Positions 28,491 to 36,976 are shown, counted from the first letter of the stretch. The stretch: DNA of 64,000 bases from Planctomycetota bacterium (GCA_021776785.1 JAJFFF010000041.1:62001-126000); one strand, 5' to 3'. A program made the numbers and translations. Notes: generated by a model not told the origin, from the sequence alone.

Positions 28491-28844
28491 ATGAAGGCGA
28501 GGGAGCGCGTCGGTTCGGTCCTCGTTTTGGTTGCGCTCACGGGCTGCCACCTGACGCACCATCACCCTCGCCACATTCATGCGGCGAGGGACGTGGTCGT
28601 CGTGGGAGCCGTCGCTGCGGTGGCGCCGGGGCTCGCCGTCGGAGGGGCCGTCGAAGGCGTCGTCGAAGGCGTCCTCGAAGGCGTCGTCGAAGGCGTCGTC
28701 GAAGGCGTCGTCGAAGGCGTCGTGAGGCTCGTCGGCAAGGCGCTGCGCGACAAGCCGCGTCCGCAGGCGCGCGAACAGACCGCCACCGAACGTGAGCTCG
28801 TGCGGCACGGGCGCGAAGTACGCGATCGGCGCCTGGGCCGGTAG
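28491..28844 (+). CDS. Lipoprotein with VEGV repeats
   Basis: The protein has 117 residues. A lipoprotein signal (GSVLVLVALTGC) puts the lipidated Cys near residue 19, followed by a His-rich stretch (HLTHHHPRHIHAARD). The middle is a glycine/alanine/valine-rich segment that runs into six VEGV-type repeats (EGVVEGVLEGVVEGV). The end is Arg-rich. The repeats are encoded by a 12-bp tandem array at 28650-28721, so copy number may vary. No family is recognised. The His cluster could bind metal. I chose ATG 28491 because the signal peptide begins there. Confidence 0.5.
   Translation: MKARERVGSVLVLVALTGCHLTHHHPRHIHAARDVVVVGAVAAVAPGLAVGGAVEGVVEGVLEGVVEGVVEGVVEGVVRLVGKALRDKPRPQAREQTATERELVRHGREVRDRRLGR
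28650..28721 (+). repeat. Six tandem 12-bp repeats inside the lipoprotein gene
   Basis: The unit GTCGAAGGCGTC is repeated six times in frame. The third copy differs at its first base (CTCGAAGGCGTC). Each unit adds four residues (VEGV), so changes in copy number would keep the frame. Confidence 0.9.
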
Positions 28845-28988
28845 GTCAGCGTGACCGAAACCCGGATGCTGGACGGGCGCCGACCGGGTTGGCGCACCGG
28901 TGTGCCGGAAGGCGACATGGCCGTGGCGACGGTCGAAATTTCGATAATTCAGTCCCGCCGGGCGCGCCGCTCTCCTATCGTCTTGGCT

Positions 28989-29375
28989 ATGAAGAACTTT
29001 GCCCTCTTAGCTTTGATTTTTGTTGTGGTCGCTTGCGGCCAGGATCTCTCGTCGCCGGACGGCGTCGCGGACGCCATGCTTACTCAAATGGAGAAGATGG
29101 CCGACGTGATGGAAAAGGTGGATAGCAAAGAGTCGGCGGATGCTGCAGCCGATGAACTTGTTGATATCGCCAAGGAACTGAAGACCATCGGCGAAGCCAT
29201 GAAGAAGCTCGAGCTTTCTAAGGATGAAGAGAAGGCGTTGGAGAAAAAGTACGAATCGCGCCGCAAAGAGATCATGGAGCGTTTGCAGAGCGCTGGCATG
29301 AAGGGTGGCCGCTTCCTCATGACGAACCAGAAGGTTCAAAAGGCCATGCAGGAAGCTATGGGTACGTTTCGCTAG
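28989..29375 (+). CDS. Small lipoprotein with helical coiled coil
   Basis: The protein has 128 residues. A lipoprotein signal (ALLALIFVVVAC) puts the lipidated Cys near residue 16. The mature part is almost wholly helical and charged, with heptad-like spacing (MEKMADVMEKVDSKES, LVDIAKELKTIGEAMKKLE, KYESRRKEIMERLQ). It probably forms a coiled coil in the envelope. I recognise no family. The ATG follows TATCGT (28976-28981) by 7 nt, so it looks leaderless. A strong hairpin terminator follows at 29383. Confidence 0.7.
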   Translation: MKNFALLALIFVVVACGQDLSSPDGVADAMLTQMEKMADVMEKVDSKESADAAADELVDIAKELKTIGEAMKKLELSKDEEKALEKKYESRRKEIMERLQSAGMKGGRFLMTNQKVQKAMQEAMGTFR

Positions 29376-29382
29376 CGGTCTG

Positions 29383-29426
29383 AGTGGAGATGCGCGGCTT
29401 CGCCTGAAGCAACGCATCTCCACTCG
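29383..29426. terminator. Terminator between convergent genes
   Basis: GAGTGGAGATGCG (29383-29395) pairs perfectly over 13 bp with CGCATCTCCACTC (29414-29426), with an 18-nt loop. A T-rich stretch follows on the plus side (TTCTATTTTTCTTTC from 29436). Confidence 0.8.
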
Positions 29427-29436
29427 TTCTCGAGTT

Positions 29437-30522
29437 CTATTTTTCTTTCTCGGCGGGCACAAGCCCGAGCGCGCGTGCGCGCTTTTCCCATGCCTTGCGT
29501 GCCATGGCTTGCAGGTCGGCCGTCTTGTCGAATTCATCGACGATTTCCAGGCCGAGGAGCGTTTCGATCGTGTCTTCCATCGTCACGAGTCCTACGATCC
29601 CGCCGAATTCGTTCACGACGATCGCGATGTGTTCGCGGCGTTCCATGAGCTCTCGGAAGAGCCGCGGTAAGGCGAACGTGTCGAGCACGACGAAGATGTC
29701 GCGTTGAATTTCTTTGAGCGCGCGGCCGCCGCGTTTCGCGACCAACTCGTGTAAGACGTCGCGTTTGTGGACGTAGCCGACCGCGTGTTCCGGCGCGCCT
29801 GGGTTGAACAGCGGGATGCGCGAGAAGCGCGCCTCCGGGTTCTTGTCGAAGAATTCCTGAATCGTCGTGTTGGCGAGTGCGGTTTTCATCACGGTGCGCG
29901 GCGTCATGATGTCGCGCGTTTTGACCGAGCTGAACCGCAACAGATTGCCGATCATTTCTTTTTCGCGTTCGGCGAACACGCCCTCTTCGGCGCCAATTTC
30001 CGCCATCGCTAGAAATTCGGAGCGCGAGAACACGCTCTTGGTTCGTTTTCGCTTGAGTGTGCGCGTGATCAGTTGGCTCATCCAGACCAGCGGGTAGAGC
30101 GCGGTCATCACGAATTTTAGGGAGCGCACGGTGAACGGTGCGAGGCTCTCCCAGTAGTTGGCGCCGAGCGTTTTGGGGATGATCTCGCTCAGGATCAGGA
30201 TGGCGAGCGTCATGGCGGCAGGCACGGCGAGGCCCGGGATGAGCGGGTGCGCGTCTGCCCAGATGGCGGACGCTTGCACGCCGACGCCGATCGCGCCGAC
30301 CGTGTGCGCGACCGTGTTGAGCGTGAGGATGCCTGCGAGTGGTCGATCGATGTCTTTTTTAAATGACAGGAGGCTGTCACCGATCGCAGCGCCCTGCTGA
30401 ACTTTTAAGCGAGCGTAGGTAGGCGTCACCGAGAGAAGAACGGCCTCCCAAAGCGAACAGAGAAAGGAGAAGACGAGCGAAACGAAAAAGAAAACAAGAA
30501 GAAGCGAGTACACAAAAACCAA
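29437..30522 (-). CDS. CNNM/CorC-type membrane protein with CBS domains (DUF21-CBS)
   Basis: The protein has 361 residues. Residues about 1-185 are a DUF21 transmembrane domain with LNTVAHTVGAIGVG and ILILSEIIPKTLGANY, the two family signatures. Residues about 205-325 hold a CBS pair (VKTRDIMTPRTVM, then RREHIAIVVNEFGGIVGLVTMED). The family (also called HlyC/CorC or PaeA) is linked to magnesium, cobalt or polyamine transport across the inner membrane, and CBS domains bind adenine nucleotides or Mg. The usual C-terminal CorC_HlyC domain is missing, so this is a short member. Its start lies 65 bp from the RAYT element end. Confidence 0.88.
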   Translation of the reverse strand: MVFVYSLLLVFFFVSLVFSFLCSLWEAVLLSVTPTYARLKVQQGAAIGDSLLSFKKDIDRPLAGILTLNTVAHTVGAIGVGVQASAIWADAHPLIPGLAVPAAMTLAILILSEIIPKTLGANYWESLAPFTVRSLKFVMTALYPLVWMSQLITRTLKRKRTKSVFSRSEFLAMAEIGAEEGVFAEREKEMIGNLLRFSSVKTRDIMTPRTVMKTALANTTIQEFFDKNPEARFSRIPLFNPGAPEHAVGYVHKRDVLHELVAKRGGRALKEIQRDIFVVLDTFALPRLFRELMERREHIAIVVNEFGGIVGLVTMEDTIETLLGLEIVDEFDKTADLQAMARKAWEKRARALGLVPAEKEK

Positions 30523-30586
30523 TTATCCAAAACAAGAGGACCAGCCAAAGCATCATCCCAATCGGCCCCAATCGGGACCCCCAATC

Positions 30587-31501
30587 GGGACCACTTCTCG
30601 CATGGTTCTGGCGTAAGATTAGTTTGTGGAAGGTGTTATGGACGCTGTGTGCGGGATTTCTCGCGCAACTTGGTCGGGGCCGAAGCCGATTGCCGCGAGC
30701 GCAGCGCGTCCCTCCGCCGTGTGCCAGAGGATGCCATCGCGGGCGAGCTCGAGCACCGCCAAGTCGAACAGTTTTGACTGCTCATACCGCGCGAGCTGCT
30801 CTCGGAACGGATCTACTTTGGCGCTGAAGGGAAGTCTTTCGAATGGAGGCCGACAGCGGCGCCATGAATTCGCATCAGTCCACCAAGACGCGGTACTCCA
30901 CTCGAATTTTTCCGGGCTCGTCACGACGCCTGCGCGGACCGGATTGCGGTGGTCATACGCGATCGCAACGATCATGTCCCATACGTCCTCGAGGCGACGC
31001 GCGTGGTAGCGGCGCTCCCAGAGTCTGCCCGTAACGCCCATACGCGACTGAATTCTCCGCGAAACGGTCCTGCGCACTTCGCGCATGAACTGGCCCATCG
31101 CGGTTGACTTACAGTGCCCAGGCGGGAACGGGAGCAAGTGGCGCGACTTGTCGCGGTACGACGTGAGGCGTCGGTACTTGGCCTCGGGCGGGCTCTGCGC
31201 CACAAGGTGAAAATGGTTGGACATAATGACGCCCCCAAAGACCTGGACACCCATCCTTTTGGCCTGAGTCACGACGAGTTGCCAGAAGAGCTCGCATCCG
31301 TGTGCGTGCATGAGGTGCCACTTCTGCCAGTTGACGCGCCCTGTGAGGTGGAACACGGCGTCGGGTGCGTCGTTGCGCTTGAATTTCGACATACATAGAT
31401 AGTCGAAACCGGTTACATTTTGCGCGAAAATTCCCGCACTAGGCCGACGTAACCAACGACCCCAAAACAAGTTGCGCTAAACTCATGCGAGAAGTGGTCC
31501 C
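30587..31501. mobile_element. RAYT element with 17-bp perfect terminal inverted repeats
   Basis: GGGACCACTTCTCGCAT (30587-30603) is the exact inverse of ATGCGAGAAGTGGTCCC (31485-31501). Inside, TGCGGGATTTCTCGCGCA (30650-30667) is near-inverse to TGCGCGAAAATTCCCGCA (31421-31438). Between them lies one Y1 transposase gene. The same two motifs recur without a transposase at 49443-49627, and one of them at 45737. This looks like a REP-associated tyrosine transposase with its cognate repeats. A short CCAATCGG repeat just outside (30558-30589) may be a separate feature. Confidence 0.8.
30619..31392 (-). CDS. REP-associated tyrosine transposase (Y1, IS200-like)
   Basis: The protein has 257 residues. 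The HUH pair that holds the metal is His60-Phe-His62 in MSNHFHLVAQSP, and the nucleophilic Tyr is Tyr146 in AYDHRNPVRAGVV, the typical Y-x-x-x-NP-x-RAG motif of RAYTs. The family nicks single-stranded DNA at palindromic REP sites and may spread them. The C-terminal codons (AREIPH) are read from the inner repeat at 30650, so the gene end overlaps its own repeat. The start was set at ATG 31392, where recognisable sequence begins (MSKFKRNDAPDAVFHLTGRV); upstream sequence falls in the repeat. Activity seems possible, since no frame break is seen. Confidence 0.88.
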   Translation of the reverse strand: MSKFKRNDAPDAVFHLTGRVNWQKWHLMHAHGCELFWQLVVTQAKRMGVQVFGGVIMSNHFHLVAQSPPEAKYRRLTSYRDKSRHLLPFPPGHCKSTAMGQFMREVRRTVSRRIQSRMGVTGRLWERRYHARRLEDVWDMIVAIAYDHRNPVRAGVVTSPEKFEWSTASWWTDANSWRRCRPPFERLPFSAKVDPFREQLARYEQSKLFDLAVLELARDGILWHTAEGRAALAAIGFGPDQVAREIPHTASITPSTN

Positions 31502-31574
31502 GCTCGCGGAGCTTGGAATTGGGGGTTTGTTCTCGTTGGGACTTGGGCCCGGTTGGGTAGCATCTGCTTTGCTT

Positions 31575-32042
31575 ATGTGGCCGTTTCCTGCTTTTGCTTT
31601 GCCCTCTCGGCCTACCTATCTGAGTCGGATTCAGTGTGGGACTCTTGCTCGCTTTGCCGAGGCGGTCATCCCCGTCGATGATCCGGAGGCTTCGCCCGAG
31701 GAAGTGGCGATGGAGCTCGATCGGTTTCTCTCGCTGTACCATTCGCGGCGAAAGTGGCGAATCAAGTACGTGTTGCTCGGGCTGGAGTTCATTCCGCTGG
31801 CGGCGCGCCGCAAGCCGCTGAGCCTGATGTCAAAAAAAGAACGGCGTAAATTCGTGACGGAAAAACTCCGGACGTGCCACGGGCTGTGGGGCAAAGTCGC
31901 CATGGGGAAACAGCTCGTCCTCCTCGCGTTCTACGGCCTCCGCCGTTCCGATGAACGCATGGGGTTTGTGCCGGTGGCCAAACGCGAGCGAGCCAAACGC
32001 CTCCTCGCGCTGGCGCCGCAAGCGGGAGTGCGCAAAGCGTGA
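31575..32042 (+). CDS. Small partner protein encoded with GMC oxidoreductase
   Basis: The protein has 155 residues from ATG 31575 (MWPFPAFALPSRPTYLSRIQ). The frame runs upstream to an ATG at 31485, but that one lies inside the transposon terminal repeat. The body contains LARFAEAVIPVDDPEASPEEVAMELDRF and a basic C-terminal half (KLRTCHGLWGKVAMGKQLVL, then FYGLRRSDERMGF). This resembles the small subunits (gluconate 2-dehydrogenase subunit 3-like) that accompany membrane GMC dehydrogenases. Its TGA overlaps the GTG of the next gene (GTGA at 32039-32042), so translation is coupled. The family call is tentative. Confidence 0.65.
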   Translation: MWPFPAFALPSRPTYLSRIQCGTLARFAEAVIPVDDPEASPEEVAMELDRFLSLYHSRRKWRIKYVLLGLEFIPLAARRKPLSLMSKKERRKFVTEKLRTCHGLWGKVAMGKQLVLLAFYGLRRSDERMGFVPVAKRERAKRLLALAPQAGVRKA

Positions 32043-33595
32043 AGACGATTCGCGCGGAATACGTCATCGTCGGGACGGGTGCTGCAGGCCCGGTCCTCGC
32101 GTACCACTTGGCGCGCGCGGGCAAGGACGTGCTCATGCTGGAGCGTGGTCCGCACCTGACACCGGAGAAGTTGTCGCAGCGCGAAACCGAAATGGTTGGC
32201 CGTTTGTTCAAGGACGGCGGCGCGCAGATGAACACGGCGTGCGATATGTTCTTGCTGCAAGGCAACGGCGTGGGCGGCTCGACGGCGCTAACCAATGGCG
32301 TGTGTTTTCACTTTCCGGACGCGGTGTTGGACCGTTGGGCGACGGAGTTCAAAGTCGATTTGGATCGCGACCGCATCGCCGCGGCGCAACGGCGTGTGGA
32401 CAGCGTGCTCAACGTCCACGAGCTCGAGCGTGACGTGTTCAACCCGGCGACGCCGCTCCTCGAAAACGGAATTCGCGCGATCGGCCGGGAGCCGCTGCAC
32501 TTCCGCAAGAACTTCCTCGACTGCGTGGGGTGCGGCTACTGCACGGTCGGTTGCAAGTACGGCCGCAAGATGCACTCGGGCATGACGTGGGTGCCTATGG
32601 CGATGCAGCACGGCGCGCGCTTAATGGCGATGACCGAGGTGAACAAGATCGACGCCGGCGGAGCGACCGTGCGCGGCCTGAAGTGCCGCGACCTCGACAG
32701 CGGCGAAAAATTTCGCGTCGAAGCGGACCGCTACATCCTGTCGTGCGGCGCGATTAACACGCCGGGCGTCTTGTTGCGGAGCGGCATCAAAGGCGAGGAC
32801 ACGGTCGGCAAGTGGGTGTCGTTCAACGTCGGTTCGATTTGCTTCGCGGAGTTTCCCGAACCCATCGACGCGTTTGACGGGGATCAGATGTGCGTGTGGG
32901 TAAACGCGTTGCCCGACTACGTTCTCGAACAACTGCACAATCCGCCGGCGTCGTTCGCGCTAACCATGCCGCTGTGGCACCGCGAGCACTACGACCAACT
33001 CGATCGCTACCGTTACATGACCAGCATCGGCGCGCTCGTCGCCACCGATCCGCGCGGCCAAATCCACCACCCGCCGATTCCCGGTTGGCATGAAGAGATC
33101 ACGTTCAAAGCAAGTGCAGGCGAACTCGACCGCATGCGGCGTGGCATCGAGGAGAGCGCGCGCATTTTTTTGGCAGCGGGAGCGACAAAGGTGTTTCCGC
33201 CGTGCGCCGAAACGCTCCTCATCCGCAGCGAGGACGATCTAAAACATCTGCCGTCGCGCTTCCGGATGCAAAAACAGCTAACGGGATTCGGTTCGTCGCA
33301 TCCGCACGGCGGCTGCCGCATGGGTGTCGACGCGAAAACGAGCGTCGTCGATCCCGAGTTTCGCGTGTGGGGTTTTGACAATCTCCACGTCTGCGACGCG
33401 AGCGTGTTCCCGACAAGCCTCGCCGTCAATCCGCAGGTTCCGATCATGGCGCTGGCCGACTACGCCGTGCACGCGATCGCCGGTATCGAGCCGCCCGCAA
33501 CCGTCGAGGACGGCCCGGTCGCGGAGGCCCGCCGTCGGCTCGGACTCGCGCCGGACGAACCGGTTCTCCTGAGCAGCGGCGTCCCGCCCACATAG
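32039..33595 (+). CDS. GMC-family FAD oxidoreductase with cysteine cluster
   Basis: The 518-residue flavoprotein has an N-terminal FAD motif (VIVGTGAAGPVLAYHLARAG), a GMC signature near NGVGGSTALTNGVCF and a C-terminal active-site block (SSHPHGGCRMG, and VCDASVFPTSLAVNPQVPIMALADY). An insertion near residue 160 carries four cysteines: CVGCGYCTVGCKYG. This is seen in long-chain alcohol or sterol oxidases of bacteria and may bind an iron-sulfur cluster or have a structural role. The reaction is probably oxidation of an alcohol to a carbonyl with electrons passed on from FAD. It begins with a GTG that overlaps the stop of the upstream small subunit. Confidence 0.87.
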   Translation: MKTIRAEYVIVGTGAAGPVLAYHLARAGKDVLMLERGPHLTPEKLSQRETEMVGRLFKDGGAQMNTACDMFLLQGNGVGGSTALTNGVCFHFPDAVLDRWATEFKVDLDRDRIAAAQRRVDSVLNVHELERDVFNPATPLLENGIRAIGREPLHFRKNFLDCVGCGYCTVGCKYGRKMHSGMTWVPMAMQHGARLMAMTEVNKIDAGGATVRGLKCRDLDSGEKFRVEADRYILSCGAINTPGVLLRSGIKGEDTVGKWVSFNVGSICFAEFPEPIDAFDGDQMCVWVNALPDYVLEQLHNPPASFALTMPLWHREHYDQLDRYRYMTSIGALVATDPRGQIHHPPIPGWHEEITFKASAGELDRMRRGIEESARIFLAAGATKVFPPCAETLLIRSEDDLKHLPSRFRMQKQLTGFGSSHPHGGCRMGVDAKTSVVDPEFRVWGFDNLHVCDASVFPTSLAVNPQVPIMALADYAVHAIAGIEPPATVEDGPVAEARRRLGLAPDEPVLLSSGVPPT

Positions 33596-33756
33596 CCCGC
33601 CGCGCTCGCGCAAATCGTTCCGAAATCACGCCTTATGCGGGGCCGACGGACTCGCGTGGACTGCGCGCCCTATCGTTTGGATACATCCTGCGCAAGAAAA
33701 CGCGTGCGACGGCCAAAACTTGGGACGTTGTGCGCGCGGCCTAGAATCCGCGGCAG

Positions 33757-34299
33757 ATGACGTTTTCCCCGGCCCGAACGCAACGTTGGTTTCCCGCGCG
33801 CACATGGACGCGCGAGTCCGTCGTCATCGCGGCCGGCACGTTGATGATCGCCGTTTTTGCGCAAGCATCGATCCGCCTACCGTTCGTGCCGATCACGGGC
33901 CAAACGTTAGGCGTGATGCTCGTCGCGGGATGGGCGGGTTTTGGTCGCGGCGTCTCGTCGGTGGCGCTCTACATCGCGCTCGGCGCGTGCGGCCTCCCGG
34001 TGTTCGCCCACGGAATGGGTGGGCCGCATGTCCTGATCGGCCCGACCGCGGGGTACTTGATCGGGTTCCTCGTCGCCGCGGGCATGATCGGTTTGCTCGC
34101 CGAGCACGGCTTCCTGCGCGGCTACGCAACGACGTTTGTGACGCTCCTTGCGGCGAACGCGGCCATCTTCGCATTCGGCATCGCATGGCTCGCCGCCTAC
34201 GTTCCGAAAGAAACGTTGTTCGCGACCGGCTTCTGGCCGTTCCTGCCCGGCGAACTCGCCAAGATCGCCATCGCGGTCGTGTTCTTACGTAGTCGCTAA
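33757..34299 (+). CDS. bioY: Biotin transporter BioY
   Basis: The protein has 180 residues with about six helices. BioY motifs are AQASIRLPFVPITGQTLGVML near the start (the substrate-binding S-component loop), PHVLIGPTAGYLIGFL in the middle and LPGELAKIAIAVVF at the end. BioY binds biotin in the membrane and works alone or with an ECF module (BioM/BioN). No ATPase or coupling protein is adjacent. The first 20 residues are basic and Trp-rich. The ATG follows TAGAAT (33742-33747) by 9 nt. Confidence 0.9.
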   Translation: MTFSPARTQRWFPARTWTRESVVIAAGTLMIAVFAQASIRLPFVPITGQTLGVMLVAGWAGFGRGVSSVALYIALGACGLPVFAHGMGGPHVLIGPTAGYLIGFLVAAGMIGLLAEHGFLRGYATTFVTLLAANAAIFAFGIAWLAAYVPKETLFATGFWPFLPGELAKIAIAVVFLRSR

Positions 34300-34813
34300 C
34301 GACTCGTCGCGCCGACACGCGCTCTATGCGCGCGGCGTGAACAAAGCACGGCCTGAACACACCGAACGGCTCCCACGTCGCGCGCGCATCCATCGCGCAT
34401 GCACGTCGCGCGTCAACATCCGACGCGCATCGACGTCGCAGACCCGCCCCGCGCACGCACGCCGCGTCCGTACTCGACCAGCACGCAGGTCGCGCGCTCG
34501 CACCCACCGCGCCCGCGCCGCCGCGCGCGCGTCCTAAGCGCTCCACTTATTGCGCTCGCTTGGGGCCGTCGCGCGCGCATCCGTCGCGCGGGAACATCCG
34601 ACGCGCATCGACGTCGGAGGCCCGCCGCGCGCACGCACGCCGCGCGTCCGTATTCGACCAGCACGCGGGTCGCGCGCTCGCACCCACCGCGCCCGCGCCG
34701 CCGCGCCCATATCCCGCGCACGCCCGCGTCGCGCGTTAAGTTCGCGCCGCCGCGGCCGACACCGTCGCACGCACACGACGGGCGCCCGCTTGGGGCCGCC
34801 GCGCGCGCCTTTG
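34300..34813. repeat. GC-rich spacer with imperfect direct duplication
   Basis: The 514 bp hold two similar copies (about 34379-34530 and 34567-34710). For example, AACATCCGACGCGCATCGAC occurs at 34415 and at 34593, an offset of 178 bp, and the following GCACGCACGCCGCG and GGTCGCGCGCTCGCACCC blocks also recur. A shorter third block (CGCTTGGGGCCG) recurs at about 34555 and 34790. Reading frames across it are Arg/Ala/Pro low-complexity and look non-coding. No promoter or terminator was found. Confidence 0.75.
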
Positions 34814-36976
34814 TTACCGGTCGAAGTGCTTCGTGATGAGATTCAACACGTCGAATACGTGGTTCTTGATGCCGTAGTGGCCGCCCTCGTACCAAACGAT
34901 GCGCGGCTTCCCGAGCGCTTCCCAATACGCGCGTGAATCGGCCGGCGGCACCACCGTATCCTCACGGCAATTCACCATGAGCACGCCTTCGCGTGCGATG
35001 CCTTTGGCGTGGTGGATGGGTTCGTACGGGGCCAGCGTCGCCGCGAGTTTTTTCTTGGTCCAGCCGCGCCGGTTGAGTTCGGCCGCGATCTTACGCGTGT
35101 CGCGCCCGCCCGAATAGACCGCCTCGGTGATCGAACCACCGCCCAGCAGGAAAAAGCAGCGATCAAACCCACCGTCCGCGCCCGCCGCCATTTGCGCGAC
35201 AAACGACCCAAGGCTTACACCCACGATCCCGACGCGCTTGGCATCGATCTCGGGCCGCGCGCGCAACCACGCCGCGCCCCGGCGAATGTCTCGCACCGAT
35301 TGTTTCATGCCGTCCATGATGTCTTGCATCTTGACGTTCTCAGGCTTGATGCGTTGCGCCGGCCGTCGCTCGCCGTAGTACGGCAGCTTGACAAACAACG
35401 ACGCGATACCCTTTTGCGCGAGGGTGTTGGCGACCAAGCGCGCGACATAGAAGCGCCCGTCCAAGATGTGCAACACAACGACGCACGGAAACGGCCCCTC
35501 GCCCGGCGGCCGGAAATACTCCGCGTGCACGGTCAGATTTTCCGGAATGCGACTCGGTCCGGGCGACGGATACGTCAGCGCGGAGATCGTGACCTTGCCG
35601 AGCGTACGCAGCGGTCGCAACTGAAACAGAAATTTCTTGGGCTCGTGCGCGAACACGCCGGTGATCTTCCGCGTCTCCGCCACCTCACCGGTTTCGACGG
35701 TCGGATCGACCCGCCGGTTTGCGCCGAACCGCGTGGCCACTTTGGGCTCGGACTTCCAAAGCGCATTGAGGTCGTACTGATAAAACGCTTGGTTTTGCGC
35801 ACCGGCCAGCGGGTCGCGAGCCGGGTCGGTGGCGTGCGACACCCAGATGCGCCCGTCCGTCGGACACATCACCGCCTGATGAAGACACGGGTGCGTGGCG
35901 GGATAACCGCGCAACACCTCGATCATCGTGCTCGCTTGGATGGAACCGCGCGCGCGTCTTAAATGCTCGCCCTGCATGCGATACGCTTCCCACGATCCCG
36001 CGTTCGACTTCCGCGGATCGTAGACAGCGCGCTGCGTCGCCGCCATCGCCTTGTCGACGAAGTGGTTGCAGCGGCGGACGATCCCGTCGATCGCGTAGTG
36101 GGGGGCCTCGTCCTCGCGCGCCTCGCCCGGCGCAAAGAAACGAATGGACTGCTTCGTGCACTCGACCGCGCAAATCTCATCGCGATCGCAAAAGATGAAG
36201 TTGAACCCACACGTGCGCGGCCCCTTTTTCCAGATCGCTTTCGCGTCATCGAGGGAACGCGCGCGGACCAAGACCTCGCGCAACAAAAAGATCATGGGCA
36301 CGCCGTCGTACGACTCGTCTTTGGAGCGCGAACCCATCTCGCCGACACTCACGCCCGCCTGGTTCATGCCGGTGACGCAACCCGCAAACCCGGCCCAACT
36401 GACGATCGCGTGCGGAAGGCCCTCGTCCGGCACCACGACGTACAAAATCGCGTTCGTCTGCGGTCGCACCGAGTCGCCGATGTCGAGCGAGTAGTCGAGA
36501 CTGCGCGTGTGGTAAACCTTGCCGTCGGCGGTGACGGCGGGCAACGCGGCGGTTCCGGTGCAGTGATAGCGACTGGGAATCGCGTGCACGAGTTGCAGGC
36601 GCTCCAACGAGACGCCGGATCCCTCCGCGATGCCCGCCAATTCCTCGAGGTAGCGCTTCGGGATGTGCGGTGCGAGCTGTTTCCAGATCGCGCGCAGCTC
36701 GTCGAGCGTGCGCCCCTTGCGCGCGATGGCCCATTCCTCGAGAAACGCGCGCACGGTGTCCCCGACTTCATCGCGCAGCAGGCGCCCATGCGCGAGTCCC
36801 ATTTGCCGCGGCGTCCCCTTTACGATGAGGACGCGCTGCTCGCCATACTGGATCAGGCGCCCGTGCGCGTGAATTCCAACGGTACGGGGAGCGACCTCGT
36901 CCGCGCGCGCCGGTCCGCAGGAGAGGAGCGCGCCGACGAGTACGACACGGACGAAAAGAACAAACCGATTTCGCAT
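34814..36976 (-). CDS. Secreted C45-type Ntn hydrolase fused to alpha/beta hydrolase
   Basis: The protein has 720 residues and a signal peptide (FVLFVRVVLVGALLSCGPARA). Residues about 30-400 match the C45 acyltransferase/peptidase family: GTPRQMGLAHGRLLRDEV, then the putative nucleophile in RYHCTGTAAL, followed by TRSLDYSLD and GFAGCVTGMNQAGVSVGEMG. Residues about 470-720 are an alpha/beta hydrolase of the dienelactone-hydrolase type: GIVGVSLGSFVAQM (nucleophile Ser), CREDTVVPP (Asp) and YEGGHYG (His). Both modules look complete. C45 enzymes hydrolyse or exchange amide bonds (the 6-APA acyltransferase group) and are autoprocessed at Cys. A periplasmic role on an acylated compound is inferred. 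I know of no common fusion of this kind. Confidence 0.82.
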   Translation of the reverse strand: MRNRFVLFVRVVLVGALLSCGPARADEVAPRTVGIHAHGRLIQYGEQRVLIVKGTPRQMGLAHGRLLRDEVGDTVRAFLEEWAIARKGRTLDELRAIWKQLAPHIPKRYLEELAGIAEGSGVSLERLQLVHAIPSRYHCTGTAALPAVTADGKVYHTRSLDYSLDIGDSVRPQTNAILYVVVPDEGLPHAIVSWAGFAGCVTGMNQAGVSVGEMGSRSKDESYDGVPMIFLLREVLVRARSLDDAKAIWKKGPRTCGFNFIFCDRDEICAVECTKQSIRFFAPGEAREDEAPHYAIDGIVRRCNHFVDKAMAATQRAVYDPRKSNAGSWEAYRMQGEHLRRARGSIQASTMIEVLRGYPATHPCLHQAVMCPTDGRIWVSHATDPARDPLAGAQNQAFYQYDLNALWKSEPKVATRFGANRRVDPTVETGEVAETRKITGVFAHEPKKFLFQLRPLRTLGKVTISALTYPSPGPSRIPENLTVHAEYFRPPGEGPFPCVVVLHILDGRFYVARLVANTLAQKGIASLFVKLPYYGERRPAQRIKPENVKMQDIMDGMKQSVRDIRRGAAWLRARPEIDAKRVGIVGVSLGSFVAQMAAGADGGFDRCFFLLGGGSITEAVYSGGRDTRKIAAELNRRGWTKKKLAATLAPYEPIHHAKGIAREGVLMVNCREDTVVPPADSRAYWEALGKPRIVWYEGGHYGIKNHVFDVLNLITKHFDR

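Noticed and set aside
28650..28721. CRISPR array
   Set aside because: The units are 12 bp and contiguous with no spacers, and they code in frame; it is a minisatellite.
34413..34925. 170-codon minus-strand frame across the GC-rich duplicated spacer
   Set aside because: The translation is Arg/Ala-rich repeats produced by CGCG runs, and it overlaps the start of a real gene's 3' end.
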